Shown: positions 42,050-50,868 of the stretch, piece after piece
Numbering within the stretch: position 1 is the stretch's first letter
Layout: every line of letters begins with the position of its first letter
Assembly (NCBI RefSeq): GCF_017310035.1
Contig: NZ_CP022296.1
Location: 1,364,001-1,428,000 of the forward strand
Length of the DNA stretch: 64,000 bases
Source: Nocardioides sp. S5
GTDB lineage: Bacteria > Actinomycetota > Actinomycetes > Propionibacteriales > Nocardioidaceae
Reading direction: 5' to 3'
Translations under genes and position numbers: made by a program
The notes under the pieces: generated by a model
The model's database searches: none
Told to the model about the DNA's origin: nothing
Seen by the model: only the letters and a program-made list of their open reading frames with translations

Positions 42050-43036
42050 GTGACGAGCACTGAAGGGGGAACGGCCCAGCCCCAGGGGAACTCGTTCTGG
42101 GTGGACCTGCTGGGAACCGAGGTCCGGTACCGCCAGGCGAGCTCTTACCGCACCCGCAGCATCGAGGCAGGCGCCGGTGAGCCGGTAGTCCTGCTGCACG
42201 GCGTGAGCGGGCACGCCGAGACCTGGGTGCGCAACGTCGCCGTCCTCGGCCGGGACTTCCGCGTGCATGCCATTGACATGCTGGGTCACGGCTTCACCGA
42301 CAAGCCGCAGATCGAGTACTCGATCCGCGCGCTCGCCGAGCACGTGCTCGGCTTCCTCGACGAGATCGGCGCCTCGCGAGCCCACCTGGTCGGGCAGTCT
42401 CTCGGTGGCTGGGTCGCGGCGTTTCTCGCCGTCCACCACCCCGAGCGGGTCGCCTCGCTCGTCAGCGTCACCGGGGCGGGGCTGCAGGTGGACGCCGACG
42501 GTGCCACGCTGACCGAGAACGTCGGCCGACAGGTCGCGGAGGCCACCACCAAGGCTCTGGACACCCCGACCCGGGAGAAGGTCCGGACTCGGCTGGAATG
42601 GCTGGTGCATGACCCGTCCGTGGTCACCGACGAACTGGTGGAGACCCGGTACCGGATCTACGCCAGCCCGGACTTCGCCGCCACCGCCGGTGACATGGTC
42701 GCCGCATTCACCTCCCGGCCCCGGCCGGAGGAACTGCTGACCGCCGAGCGGCTCGCGACGATCAACTGCCCGACGCTCGTGCTGTGGACCCGGCAGAACC
42801 CGACCATGCCGTGGCCGGTGGGGGAGGCGGCCAGCCGGATCATTCCCGATGCAACGTTCCGTCTGATGGAGGACGCCGGTCACTGGCCGCAGTTCGAGAA
42901 GCCGGCGGAGTTCCACGCTGTCGTCGGCGGTTTCCTGCGTTCGGTCACCGCGGGGCGCCGAGGTGGGCGCACCGACGGCGACGGCGACGGCGGCCCCACG
43001 GATCCGGCCACCAACCGGCAACGGGCGGCCCGCTGA
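42050..43036 (+). CDS. flnE: Meta-cleavage product hydrolase
   Basis: The product is 328 residues from GTG 42050, preceded by GAGAGGAGCC. It has the alpha/beta-hydrolase fold with the oxyanion motif VVLLHGVSGHAETW near 47-59, nucleophile S117 in LVGQSLGGW and the base His in DAGHWPQFEKP near 280. In fluorene degradation FlnE hydrolyses the ring-cleavage product to phthalate and 2-hydroxypenta-2,4-dienoate. The C-terminal tail (RRGGRTDGDGDGGPTDP) is low-complexity. It overlaps flnD1 by one base. Confidence 0.87.
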   Translation: MTSTEGGTAQPQGNSFWVDLLGTEVRYRQASSYRTRSIEAGAGEPVVLLHGVSGHAETWVRNVAVLGRDFRVHAIDMLGHGFTDKPQIEYSIRALAEHVLGFLDEIGASRAHLVGQSLGGWVAAFLAVHHPERVASLVSVTGAGLQVDADGATLTENVGRQVAEATTKALDTPTREKVRTRLEWLVHDPSVVTDELVETRYRIYASPDFAATAGDMVAAFTSRPRPEELLTAERLATINCPTLVLWTRQNPTMPWPVGEAASRIIPDATFRLMEDAGHWPQFEKPAEFHAVVGGFLRSVTAGRRGGRTDGDGDGGPTDPATNRQRAAR

Positions 43037-43932
43037 TGGGCAGCCTGGTAGGTGCGTACGCGACGTCCCACACGGCGATGATGATCCGAAAGTTCCAACC
43101 GGACAACGACGTGCACGCCGCAGTCCATCAGGCCTTCGCTCAGGTGCGTGCGGAGGTTGACCGGCTGTCCCCTGACGTGCTCGTCGTCGTCAGCAGCGAG
43201 CACCTAAAATCCTTCAGCTACGACAGCTTTCCGCAGATATGCGTCGGAATCGGAGAGATAGCCACCGGTTGGGGCGATGGAGGAGTGGCCAGCGCCGAGG
43301 TCCCACTTGCTGGCGCCTTCGCTGCCCAACTGCTCTCCGAGGGGGTGGCCACCGGGTTCGACCTCGCGTTCTCCGCCAACCCGAAGCTCGACCATGCGTT
43401 CATGGCACCATTGACCCTCATCCGACCAGAGATGGACATCCCGGTGGTCCCGGTGTTCCAGAACGCCAACACCGAGCCTCTGCCACCCCTGTGGCGCAGC
43501 GCCCAACTGGGGAAACTGCTGCGCGACGTCATCACGCGACGGCCCGCAGCCGAAACAGTGGTCGTGCTCGGGACCGGCGGGCTCTCCCACTGGGTCGGCA
43601 CGCCGGAGATGGGCCAGATCAACTCCGCCTTCGACGAGCGGTTCCTGCAGCACGTGCGCGCAGGGGACCTCGGCGCGATCCTCGCCATGAAGACCGCCGA
43701 CGTCCTCGCTGAGGCCGGCAATGGTGCCCCGGAGATCCGCAACTGGGTCACCGCGATGGCCGCCGCGTCCAGTCAGGAGGGCTGGGGAGTGTCGGAGCCT
43801 GAGCGGAGGCCCAGATCGGGGGGGGAGCCGACGGCCCGTGGGCCGAGAGGGGTCGTCCTGGCCTACGAGTCCGTCCCGGACTGGGCGACCGGGATCGCGC
43901 TGGCTCGGTTGGCCCCCGAGGAGGAACCGTGA
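43036..43932 (+). CDS. flnD1: Class III extradiol dioxygenase, large (LigB-like) subunit
   Basis: The product is 298 residues from ATG 43036 (TGATG overlap with flnE). The LigB pattern is visible: AYATSHTAMM with the first His near residue 11, VVVSSEHLKSF with the second His, and a late acidic/His catalytic region GTGGLSHWVGTPE. It opens the 2,3-dihydroxylated ring next to the hydroxyls with Fe(II). In DBF63, FlnD is a two-subunit enzyme needing a LigA-like partner, which is encoded next. Confidence 0.88.
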   Translation: MGSLVGAYATSHTAMMIRKFQPDNDVHAAVHQAFAQVRAEVDRLSPDVLVVVSSEHLKSFSYDSFPQICVGIGEIATGWGDGGVASAEVPLAGAFAAQLLSEGVATGFDLAFSANPKLDHAFMAPLTLIRPEMDIPVVPVFQNANTEPLPPLWRSAQLGKLLRDVITRRPAAETVVVLGTGGLSHWVGTPEMGQINSAFDERFLQHVRAGDLGAILAMKTADVLAEAGNGAPEIRNWVTAMAAASSQEGWGVSEPERRPRSGGEPTARGPRGVVLAYESVPDWATGIALARLAPEEEP

Positions 43933-44501
43933 ACTTACCCCTGGACCAGGTCATCCGCCGGGTCATCCGGGATCCGGAGTTTCGTTCCATTGCGGAAGAG
44001 TCGGGCCAGCTCGCGGCCGACCTCGCAGGCGTACGGCTGGCCGATCTTGCGGCCGTCCTGGAGGGCGACCTGGTCACCCTCCATCAAAGGGGCGCCCACC
44101 CACTGCTGATCATGCAGCTGGCCGGTGCGCTCAGGATCGATCCGATGCGGCGCTTCGCCGCCGAACAGACTGCCCATGACCTAACCACGGAGGCGACGAT
44201 GAACATCACGGTAGACCTCCAGCGGTGTGAGGGCTTCGCCTCGTGCGTCGTGACCGCGCCCGAGCTCTTCGACCTCGATGACGAGCGCAGCGTCGCCGTC
44301 GTTCTGGAGCCTGTTGCCGGTGGCCCCCGCACCCACGCCTTAGCGCTCGAGGCCGCCGCAAGCTGCCCGGTGCGGGCCATCACCGTCCTCGACCCCCCGG
44401 TGGAGGAGCCATCGCTGCACGAGGCGCGGCCGGTGACCGACGGAGTATCCCCGGACGCGGTGGCAACCGCGGTCGAGGACGACTCCATGAGGCGGAGGTG
44501 A
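43929..44501 (+). CDS. flnD2: LigA-like extradiol dioxygenase small subunit, in frame with a ferredoxin domain
   Basis: One uninterrupted frame of 190 codons starts at GTG 43929, overlapping flnD1 (GTGA). Residues 1-80 resemble LigA, the small subunit of protocatechuate-type class III dioxygenases (LVTLHQRGAHPLLIMQLAGA). From residue 91 the sequence is a [3Fe-4S] ferredoxin. The product could be a fusion protein, or two proteins made from nested starts. In DBF63 the corresponding ORF16 supplies the FlnD small subunit, and an ORF16b product is the ferredoxin DbfA3, as I recall. The short Arg-rich end follows a variable tail. Confidence 0.8.
   Translation: MNLPLDQVIRRVIRDPEFRSIAEESGQLAADLAGVRLADLAAVLEGDLVTLHQRGAHPLLIMQLAGALRIDPMRRFAAEQTAHDLTTEATMNITVDLQRCEGFASCVVTAPELFDLDDERSVAVVLEPVAGGPRTHALALEAAASCPVRAITVLDPPVEEPSLHEARPVTDGVSPDAVATAVEDDSMRRR
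44199..44501 (+). CDS. dbfA3: [3Fe-4S] ferredoxin of the angular dioxygenase, internal start
   Basis: ATG 44199 has its own GGAGG five bases upstream and lies in the same frame as the preceding LigA-like sequence. The 100-residue product begins MNITVDLQRCEGFASCVV, with C10 and C16 (CEGFASC) and C57 (SCPVRAI) as [3Fe-4S] ligands. The spacing equals that in PhtA3. A separate ferredoxin is needed to feed DbfA1A2. Independent translation, fusion or both are possible. Confidence 0.72.
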   Translation: MNITVDLQRCEGFASCVVTAPELFDLDDERSVAVVLEPVAGGPRTHALALEAAASCPVRAITVLDPPVEEPSLHEARPVTDGVSPDAVATAVEDDSMRRR

Positions 44502-44784
44502 CCGGTACGCCCTGTGCCCCGGTTCATGACGTGCTACCGCCGATGTTGGCGGCCGGCTACGCCGTTCAGCAGGTTCTCTCCGCTCGCGCTCTCGGTTGGC
44601 GGGGTGGCAGCCGCAATGGCCGATCGCTGAGCGGGTCAACGACCACGTTGTCAGACCGGGCGACTCGCGATCCGGGGCTCGATGCCAGCATCCCGGGCTG
44701 CCACGCGTACAGCATTTGGTCGCCGCGGCGGGCGTATCGTTGACGCCCAAGAGGATACCGGCCTGCCAACCCCGGCTATCCATG
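44502..44784. other. No recognisable gene
   Basis: A plus-strand frame from GTG 44498 (81 codons) and minus-strand frames exist, but none has family motifs. The segment separates the fluorene operon from a decayed acetyltransferase and should contain the operon's end. Confidence 0.35.
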
Positions 44785-45020
44785 CGCCCTCTCCACTTCC
44801 TGGATAGTCAGACCGCCAGCCGCCGAGCGAACTCGCCAGAGTTCGTCTCGATTACCCAAAGCCCGTATCCGTGCCCGACGTAGTTACGGATCCACTCCAT
44901 CATCCTGATGGGCGCGTGCGAGCGCCGCCCGATCTCCAGAGGGTGGTAATGCCAGGGAGGGCGGAGTCGTTCATCTCGCGGAAGCGGAGCATCGGTGTGG
45001 GCCAACCCAAGCAACCTTTG
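44785..45020 (-). pseudogene. GNAT acetyltransferase remnant
   Basis: Pieces of a RimJ-type acetyltransferase are readable in alternating frames: MLRFREMNDSALPGI, then APIRMMEWIRNYVGHGYGLW, then VIETNSGEF, then GLTIQEVE. At least two frameshifts are required and the acetyl-CoA-binding half is missing. It is unrelated to the catabolic genes. Confidence 0.6.
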
Positions 45021-45313
45021 CATCGTCAACGCCGACGCCCGCCCGGATCGGCGATCCTCTACCAGCTGCGCCGAACCACAGCGTCAGTGGACTGTGCATG
45101 TCCTGGAGGATCGTCCCCGCGGTTGCGCGAGACCCTCTGGCGGCAGCCGCCCAGCGCCGGACCCGGTCCGCGACCCACCCTCGTGGCCTTCCTGCCACAC
45201 CTCGGGCACTGGCCCAGTCGGCTAGAGCGGGCCAGTCCAGAGTTTCCATCCAAGCCCTCAGCGTCGGGGGAATCACGACCTCAGCTCCGCTAAGGAGTCG
45301 GGGATAGTGCAGA

Positions 45314-45371
45314 CCACGCGACGACACACGCGATGACACACGCGATGACACACGCGATGACACACGCGACC
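45314..45371. repeat. 12-base tandem repeat (CACACGCGATGA-type)
   Basis: Four to five consecutive 12-base units of ACACACGCGATG (first unit with GACG) lie between the acetyltransferase remnant and the transporter promoter. Unit identity is nearly perfect, so the array is young or unstable. No gene spans it convincingly. Confidence 0.8.
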
Positions 45372-45496
45372 CTACGTTCAGGTGGCAGTCAGAAAATGTG
45401 TAACCCACATGGTGAATATCCGCGCCGCAATATTTCCAAAGCGTGGTGGCCCTTCCGAATCGCATTCGCCGGAGATGTCGGAAACGAACGTAGCGA

Positions 45497-46840
45497 ATGA
45501 GTCGTCGCCTAACTGCAACCCTCTGCTTTGGAGTTGCCCTCAACCCGCTCAACTCGACCATGATCGCGACCGCGCTCTCGCCCATCGGCCGCGATTTCGG
45601 AGTTGGTACGGCGGATATTGCGTGGCTGGTGTCCGTCATGTACCTGGCCAGCGCCATCGCTCAGCCGGTCGCCGGGCGCCTGGCCGACGAGTTCGGTGGG
45701 CGACGCGTCTTCGTGGCGGGCTGCGCTCTGGTAGCTGTTGCAGGCCTGGTGGGTGCACTCGGGATGTCTCTCGCTTTGCTAGTGGTGTCGCGCATGATGA
45801 TCGGCCTTGGCACCGCCTTAATATATCCGGCCGCCGTGTCGATGGTCCGAGAGCGGGCCGAGCCCCTGGGCATGCCGAGCCCGACAGGTCCACTGCGTGC
45901 CCTCAACGGGGCTACTCTGATCGCATTGATGGTGGGTCCTCCGCTCGGGGGGGTGTTGGTGGACCTATTCGGATGGCAGGCGGTGTTCGCTGCGAATCTG
46001 CCCCTGGGTGCTGCGAGTCTTGCGGCTGGCCTGCTCTGCCTGCCGACCACTCAGCCCGTGGCCCGTCACAACCCTTTATGGCGGGTGATTGACCTCCCGG
46101 GCGTGCTGATGTTCGGGGCAACGATCACGATCTTCCAGATTCTGGTGGCTACACTCTCGACGTTTGCGTACCTGCTCGGCCCGGCCCTTGCCGGCGTGGT
46201 TTTGATCTTCGTGCGCATGGAACTCAAGACAGAGCATCCGTTCCTCGACTTCCGGATGCTGGCCACCAACCCGGCCTTGGTGCGTACCTACCTGCGCATA
46301 ATCCTGACCTTCATTTTAATCTACGGGGTGATATTTGGGGTGACCCCTTGGCTCCAAGACGGACGAGGCCTCACTGCCAGCGCGGCCGGGCTACTCTTCT
46401 TGGTGATGTCGGGAGTCGCAGCCGTGACGTCCTTCATGGGTACGTGGGGATCCCGGCCATACTGGGCGCTACTGATTCCGGCCCTTGCCCTCTTGGCAGG
46501 AAGCCTGGCGATGGTTGTGCTAGACAGCGCAACCTCGATCCTCCATATAGGTTGCATGATGGCACTCTTTGGTATCGCGAACGGAATGGCCCAAGTCGCC
46601 AACCAGATCATCGTGTATCAGGTATCGCCCCCCACCCAAGTGGGTGCAAGCGCTGGCATGTCCCGCACTGCACAGTACCTCGGCGCCATGATCGCGACTG
46701 GAGTGATCACTGTCGCTTTTTCCGAGGGCGGGCACCAGCCAGGCATTGAACAACTTGCTCTGATCTTGATCTCGGTCTCGGCGATACTCGTCATTGTGAC
46801 GACCGTCGACCCGAGCCTCCGGCGCCAAACAGACTCGTGA
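45497..46840 (+). CDS. MFS transporter (DHA2-like drug/aromatic exporter or importer)
   Basis: The product is 447 residues with about 12-14 hydrophobic segments. The first helix has LNPLNSTMIATALSPIGRDF, the loop motif GRLADEFGGRRVF follows helix 2, and RMMIGLGTALIYPAAVSMV carries the helix-4 Arg motif. These place it with EmrB/QacA-like permeases. AT content is visibly higher than in dbf genes (codons such as ATA, TTA), suggesting a separate origin. It stands alone 1 kb after the fluorene operon. It could export toxic aromatics or import an aromatic acid; direction is unknown. Confidence 0.85.
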   Translation: MSRRLTATLCFGVALNPLNSTMIATALSPIGRDFGVGTADIAWLVSVMYLASAIAQPVAGRLADEFGGRRVFVAGCALVAVAGLVGALGMSLALLVVSRMMIGLGTALIYPAAVSMVRERAEPLGMPSPTGPLRALNGATLIALMVGPPLGGVLVDLFGWQAVFAANLPLGAASLAAGLLCLPTTQPVARHNPLWRVIDLPGVLMFGATITIFQILVATLSTFAYLLGPALAGVVLIFVRMELKTEHPFLDFRMLATNPALVRTYLRIILTFILIYGVIFGVTPWLQDGRGLTASAAGLLFLVMSGVAAVTSFMGTWGSRPYWALLIPALALLAGSLAMVVLDSATSILHIGCMMALFGIANGMAQVANQIIVYQVSPPTQVGASAGMSRTAQYLGAMIATGVITVAFSEGGHQPGIEQLALILISVSAILVIVTTVDPSLRRQTDS

Positions 46841-46995
46841 CCCTGCACTCAAGTGCCGGTAACTTGAAACTGAGAGATGTGACTCGGGGTTAAGTCCAGG
46901 GTCGTGGTGGATAAAAGGGGCGCTTTGACACCTCCCGGCGAGTCCGGAGACTCTGGTGGACCCGGGTTCTACGTGGTCGAGATTCGTTGGAGTCT

Positions 46996-47170
46996 CATGC
47001 CACGGTGATGATGCGATTGGGTTCGAATTCTATCGGCGTGAGCCACCCGAGCTGGCTGTGACGGCGCTTCCGGTTGTGCCAGATCTCGAGGTACTCGAAC
47101 ATCAGTTGGCCAGTTCCAGCCGGGTGTTCCACTTCTTCCGGTCGAGCAACTCAACCCTGCATCCGCCACC
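46996..47170 (-). pseudogene. IS3-family OrfB C-terminal fragment
   Basis: LLDRKKWNTRLELAN and, after a frameshift, MFEYLEIWHNRKRRHSQLGW followed by LTPIEFE are the end of an IS3 OrfB. The sequence GGCGAGTCCGGAGACT at about 46939 resembles an IS3 terminal repeat like the one at 56554. The rest of the element is missing. Confidence 0.7.
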
Positions 47171-47189
47171 AGAATGCCTCGTGTCACTG

Positions 47190-47712
47190 CAGGACGCCGT
47201 CGCGGATTGGCTCTGCCGGCCGCAGTCGGCCACCGCGGCCCGTCGTGAGGCGCTCACGGCCCGCGTGGAGGGGTTCTTCGCCGCCTCGGACGGGACCTAC
47301 GGGTACCGCCGGATCCACGCCGACCTGGCCGAGGAGGGCACCGAGTGCTCACCGGAGCTGGTGCGTCAGATCATGCGCACCCAGGGGCTGATCGCGTGCC
47401 AGCCCCGCCCGCTTAGGGTCACCACCGACGCGGACGCCGAGGCGGCAGCGACGAAAGCCTGACCTGGTGGAGCGTGACTTCACCGCGGACCGTCCCGGGG
47501 TCAAGTTCGTCGGGGACATCACCTACATCCACACCTGGGCGGGATTCATCTACCTGGCCACCGTCATCGACTGCTACTCCAAGAAGGTCGTGGGCTGGTC
47601 GATCGCGGACCACTGCGCACCGAGCTGGTCGAGACGGCGCTGAAGAACGCCGCGGCCACGAGCGTGATCGAGCCCTTGGCGGTCTTCCACTCCGATCGCG
47701 GCAGCGTCGGCG
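47190..47712 (+). pseudogene. IS3-family OrfB, left part, frameshifted and interrupted
   Basis: ARVEGFFAASDGTYGYRRIH, RQIMRTQGLIACQPRP, then after a shift near 47460 PGVKFVGDITYIHTWAGF (first catalytic Asp) and VVGWSIADH, then after a second shift LVETALKNAAATSVIEPL and FHSDRGS (second Asp). The frame is broken at 47713 by an IS30 element and resumes at 50869 with QFGSWAF. Confidence 0.85.
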
Positions 47713-48030
47713 GATTCAACTGGTCGTCGCAACACCTCGATGACGGAGGTGTGTGGTGGCGAGTTCGAGGAAGCCGTGGCCGGAGCGGCCGGCGGGTGCG
47801 CGGCGGCAGTGGGCAGCGGACAGGGCGTTGCGTCCAGCGATGCGCTCACCGGGACGGCCCGAGCCGTCGCGCGCCGTGCAGCGGGATTTCTGGCGTCTGA
47901 TCGCGAGCGGAATCACGACGCTCGAGGCCGCGGGGGAGGTCGGAGTGTCGTGGCCTGTCGCGAGCCGTTGGTCTCGACACGCTGGCGGCATGACGCCGCT
48001 GAGTCTGGACGAGCCCACGGGCAGGTATCT

Positions 48031-48055
48031 GTCGTTCGCCGAGCGCGAGGAGATC
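48031..48055 (+). repeat. 25-base target duplication, left copy
   Basis: GTCGTTCGCCGAGCGCGAGG followed by AGATC directly abuts the left end of the IS1634-type element and is repeated exactly at 49713-49737. Confidence 0.95.
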
Positions 48056-49712
48056 CTGACTTTTGCCACTTTGGCGGGGTCGGCCGGACGGTAGTCGGCT
48101 GACCTGCGGTTTTGTGGTCCGGACGGGCTGAATCTGTGCACTAGCCGGGCTCGTATTCTGGGTCTGTGGCCTACGTGCGGACCGTGAAGACGTCCTCCGG
48201 TGCAACCGCGGTCCAGATCGTTCACTCCTCGACTCGTGGGTCACGCAAGATCGAACACCTCGGCTCCGCGCACAACGACCACGAGCTCGACGCGCTGAAG
48301 ATCGCCGCAGCCAGACGTCTTGCTGGTGATCAAGACGAGCTCGACCTCGGGATCGAGTTGCCTGCCGAGGTAGCCGACACGACGCCAGAGCCGTTGCCGA
48401 TCCTGTCTTCGCGGATGGGGCACTTGTGGGAGGCACTCTCGCGCGCCTACGACGCTCTCGGGTTCGATCAGGCAGCCGGTGGTGATGAGGTCTTCCGGCA
48501 GCTCGTGCTGGCCAGGATCATCGAGCCAACCAGCAAGCTCGACAGCCTGCGGGTGCTCGAGGAGGCCGGGATCGTGCCGGCTTCGTATCGCACGATGAAC
48601 CGTCGTCTCCCGGTCTACGCCACGGATACCTGGCGCCGTGACCTTGCTGGTGCGTGCGCGAAGCGCGCGGCGCTCGGCCCGGCCAGCCTGGTCCTCTACG
48701 ACGTCACGACCCTGTACCTCGAGACCCACGACGGTGACGGGTTCCGCGAGCCGGGGTTCTCCAAAGAACGCCGCCTCGAGCCCCAGATCACCGTCGGGCT
48801 GCTCACCGACGCCACCGGGTTCCCGCTGATGATCGAAGCCTTCGAGGGCAACAAGGCAGAGACCAAGACGATGCTGCCGACGATCATCTCGTTCATGGCC
48901 GCCCACCACCTCAGCGACGTCACCGTCGTGGCCGACGCCGGGATGGTGTCCGAGGCGAACCGTGAAGCACTCGAGGACGCAGGGCTGTCCTACATCATCG
49001 GGGCGCGGATCCCCGAGGAGCCGTACCAGGTCAAGAAGTGGCGCAAGGACCACCCCGACACCGACATCGCCGATGGCCAGGTCTTCACCCAGCCCTGGCC
49101 CGCGACCCCAGAGAAGAAAGCGCTCGGGCGGCGCGACAAGGTCACCTACTACCGCTACAAAGCAGACTCCGCGCGGCGCAGCCTGCACGGGATCGACACC
49201 CAGGTCGCCAAGGCTGAGCGTGCGGTGGCCGGCAAGGAACCCGTGAAGCGGAACCGGTTCGTGAAACTCACCGGCGGCGACAAGTCGGTCAACCGCGATC
49301 TGGAGGCCAAGGCACGCGCTGTGGCCGGGCTGAAGGCCTACATCACCAACATGGTCGATCCGTCACCTGAGTTCGTCATCGGCGCCTACCACCAGCTGTG
49401 GCACGTGGAGAAGTCGTTTCGGATGTCCAAGCACGACCTACGCGCGAGGCCGATCTACCACCGCAAACGCGACTCCATCGACGCCCACCTGTCCGTCGTG
49501 TTCGCAGCGTTGGCGATCACCCGGCTCATCGAGGAACGCACCGGCTGGTCGATCAAGAAGTTCGTCCGCACCACCCGGCGCTACCGGACCGTTCAAATCC
49601 GCGCCAGCAACCAGGTCATCACCGCCGCCGACCCGATCCCCGCCGACCTCCGCGACGCCCTCGCACTCATCAACTGACCGACCCACGTGCGCACTAGCGT
49701 GGCAAAAGTCAG
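48056..49712 (+). mobile_element. IS1634-family insertion sequence, complete
   Basis: The 1,657-base element has perfect 14-base terminal inverted repeats CTGACTTTTGCCAC. It is flanked by an exact 25-base target duplication. IS1634 and its relatives such as IS1549 are known for unusually long, variable duplications. The transposase is intact, so the element looks recently inserted and possibly active. Confidence 0.93.
48166..49677 (+). CDS. IS1634-family transposase
   Basis: The product is 503 residues. Catalytic blocks are SLVLYDVTTLYLET (first Asp), VTVVADAGMVSEANRE (second Asp) and HQLWHVEKSFRMSKHDL (Glu, the YREK-type motif). It has the N-terminal SSGATAVQIVHSS pattern of the family. A start at 48166 (GTG) gives the full length. 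A decayed relative lies on the minus strand at 53.6-54.7 kb. Confidence 0.93.
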   Translation: MAYVRTVKTSSGATAVQIVHSSTRGSRKIEHLGSAHNDHELDALKIAAARRLAGDQDELDLGIELPAEVADTTPEPLPILSSRMGHLWEALSRAYDALGFDQAAGGDEVFRQLVLARIIEPTSKLDSLRVLEEAGIVPASYRTMNRRLPVYATDTWRRDLAGACAKRAALGPASLVLYDVTTLYLETHDGDGFREPGFSKERRLEPQITVGLLTDATGFPLMIEAFEGNKAETKTMLPTIISFMAAHHLSDVTVVADAGMVSEANREALEDAGLSYIIGARIPEEPYQVKKWRKDHPDTDIADGQVFTQPWPATPEKKALGRRDKVTYYRYKADSARRSLHGIDTQVAKAERAVAGKEPVKRNRFVKLTGGDKSVNRDLEAKARAVAGLKAYITNMVDPSPEFVIGAYHQLWHVEKSFRMSKHDLRARPIYHRKRDSIDAHLSVVFAALAITRLIEERTGWSIKKFVRTTRRYRTVQIRASNQVITAADPIPADLRDALALIN

Positions 49713-49737
49713 GTCGTTCGCCGAGCGCGAGGAGATC
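49713..49737 (+). repeat. 25-base target duplication, right copy
   Basis: Exact repeat of 48031-48055. In the restored IS30 gene only one copy belongs; it encodes SFAEREEI. Confidence 0.95.
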
Positions 49738-50868
49738 GCGCTGCTCAAGGCCAAGGACAAGGGCGTGCGTGAGATCGCCCGCGAGATCGGCCGCGACCCG
49801 CACGGTGTCACGCGAATTGCGGCGCAACGCGGCAACCCGAAGCGGCAAGAAGGTCTACCGGGCCGTGGTGGCGCAGTGGAAGGCACAGCAGGCAGCGAAG
49901 CGACCGAAGACCGCAAAGCTTGTCAACAACGACCGGTTGCTTGAGTACGTGCAGGACCGGCTCACAGGCAACGTCCGCCGTCCCGACGGGACGATCGTGC
50001 CTGGCCCGACGCCGCCGCCGTGGAAGGGGCTGAACAAACCTCATCGGCAGGACCGACGGTGGTCGACGGCGTGGAGCCCGGAGCAGATCGCACAGCGTCT
50101 GAAGGTCGAATTCCTCGATGATGAGTCCATGCGCATCAGCGACGAGGCGATCTACCAGTCGCTGTTCATCGAGGGCCGTGGTGCACTCAAACGCGAGCTG
50201 GCTAGCTGCCTGCGCACCGGCCGCGCGCTTCGGGAGCCACGGGCCCGGTCAAGGAACAAGGCACAAGATCACGTGACCGCTGACGTCGGCCTGAGCGAGC
50301 GTCCCGCTGAGGCCGATGACCGTGCCGTACCCGGCCACTGAGAAGGCGATCTGATCATCGGGACGGGGCGGTCAGCGATCGGCACGCTCGTCGAGCGCTG
50401 CAGCCGTTCAACGCTCCTGGTCCACCTGCCGCGGCTGGAGGGCTGGGGCGAAGTGCCGCCCGTCAAGAACGGGCCGTCGCTCGGTGGCTAGGGGGCCGTC
50501 GCGATGAATGCCGCGCTGACGACGTCGATGACGACGCTGCCTGAGCAGTTGCGCAAGACCCTGACGTGGGATCGCGGCAAGGAGCTCTCGGGCCACGCGC
50601 TGTTCACATTGGAAATCGGCACCCAAGGTGTTCTTCGCCGACTCGCACTCGCCGTGGCAGCGGCCGACCAACGAGAACACTGCCTGTTGCGTCAGTACTT
50701 CCCCAAAGGCACCGACCTGTCCCGCTGGTCTGCCGAGGACCTCGAGGCCGTCGCTCACGCGCTCAACAACCGGCCCCGCAAGGTCCTCGGGTGGAAGACA
50801 CCTGCCGAGGTCTTCGAGGAGCAACTACGCTCCCTTCAACAAGCCGGTGTTGCATCGACCGATTGAAC

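Larger units (their letters stand above)
47753..50866 (+). pseudogene. IS30-family transposase, disrupted
   Basis: The N-terminal part runs from 47753 to the insertion at 48055 (SSRKPWPERPAGARRQWAAD ... RYLSFAEREEI). It continues at 49713 with the helix-turn-helix (SFAEREEIALLKAKDKGVRE). A frameshift near 49795 is followed by TVSRELRRNAATRSGKKVYR and further sequence. A TGA replaces Trp in the GH*EGDLIIG catalytic motif at 50340, and there is another stop at 50489. The C-terminus ALNNRPRKVLGWKTPAEVFE is present. It cannot move by itself. Confidence 0.88.
47714..50868 (+). mobile_element. IS30-family element, itself interrupted by an IS1634-type element
   Basis: Inverted ends TTCAACTGGTCGTCGCAACA at the left and, read inward, TTCAATCGGTCGATGCAACA at the right, each followed by CC. 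It sits inside the HSDRGS|QFGSW segment of an IS3 OrfB. Its own transposase is split at 48055 by a complete IS1634-type element. Confidence 0.85.

Noticed and set aside
44340..44783. Minus-strand frame of 147 codons after the ferredoxin gene
   Set aside because: It overlaps the ferredoxin antisense, is Arg/Pro-rich without motifs and lacks a ribosome-binding site.
45314..45371. Possible CRISPR array
   Set aside because: The 12-base units are contiguous with no spacers. This is a simple tandem repeat; no cas genes are present.
48241..49188. Minus-strand frame of 315 codons within the IS1634 element
   Set aside because: Antisense of the intact transposase, with typical shadow composition.
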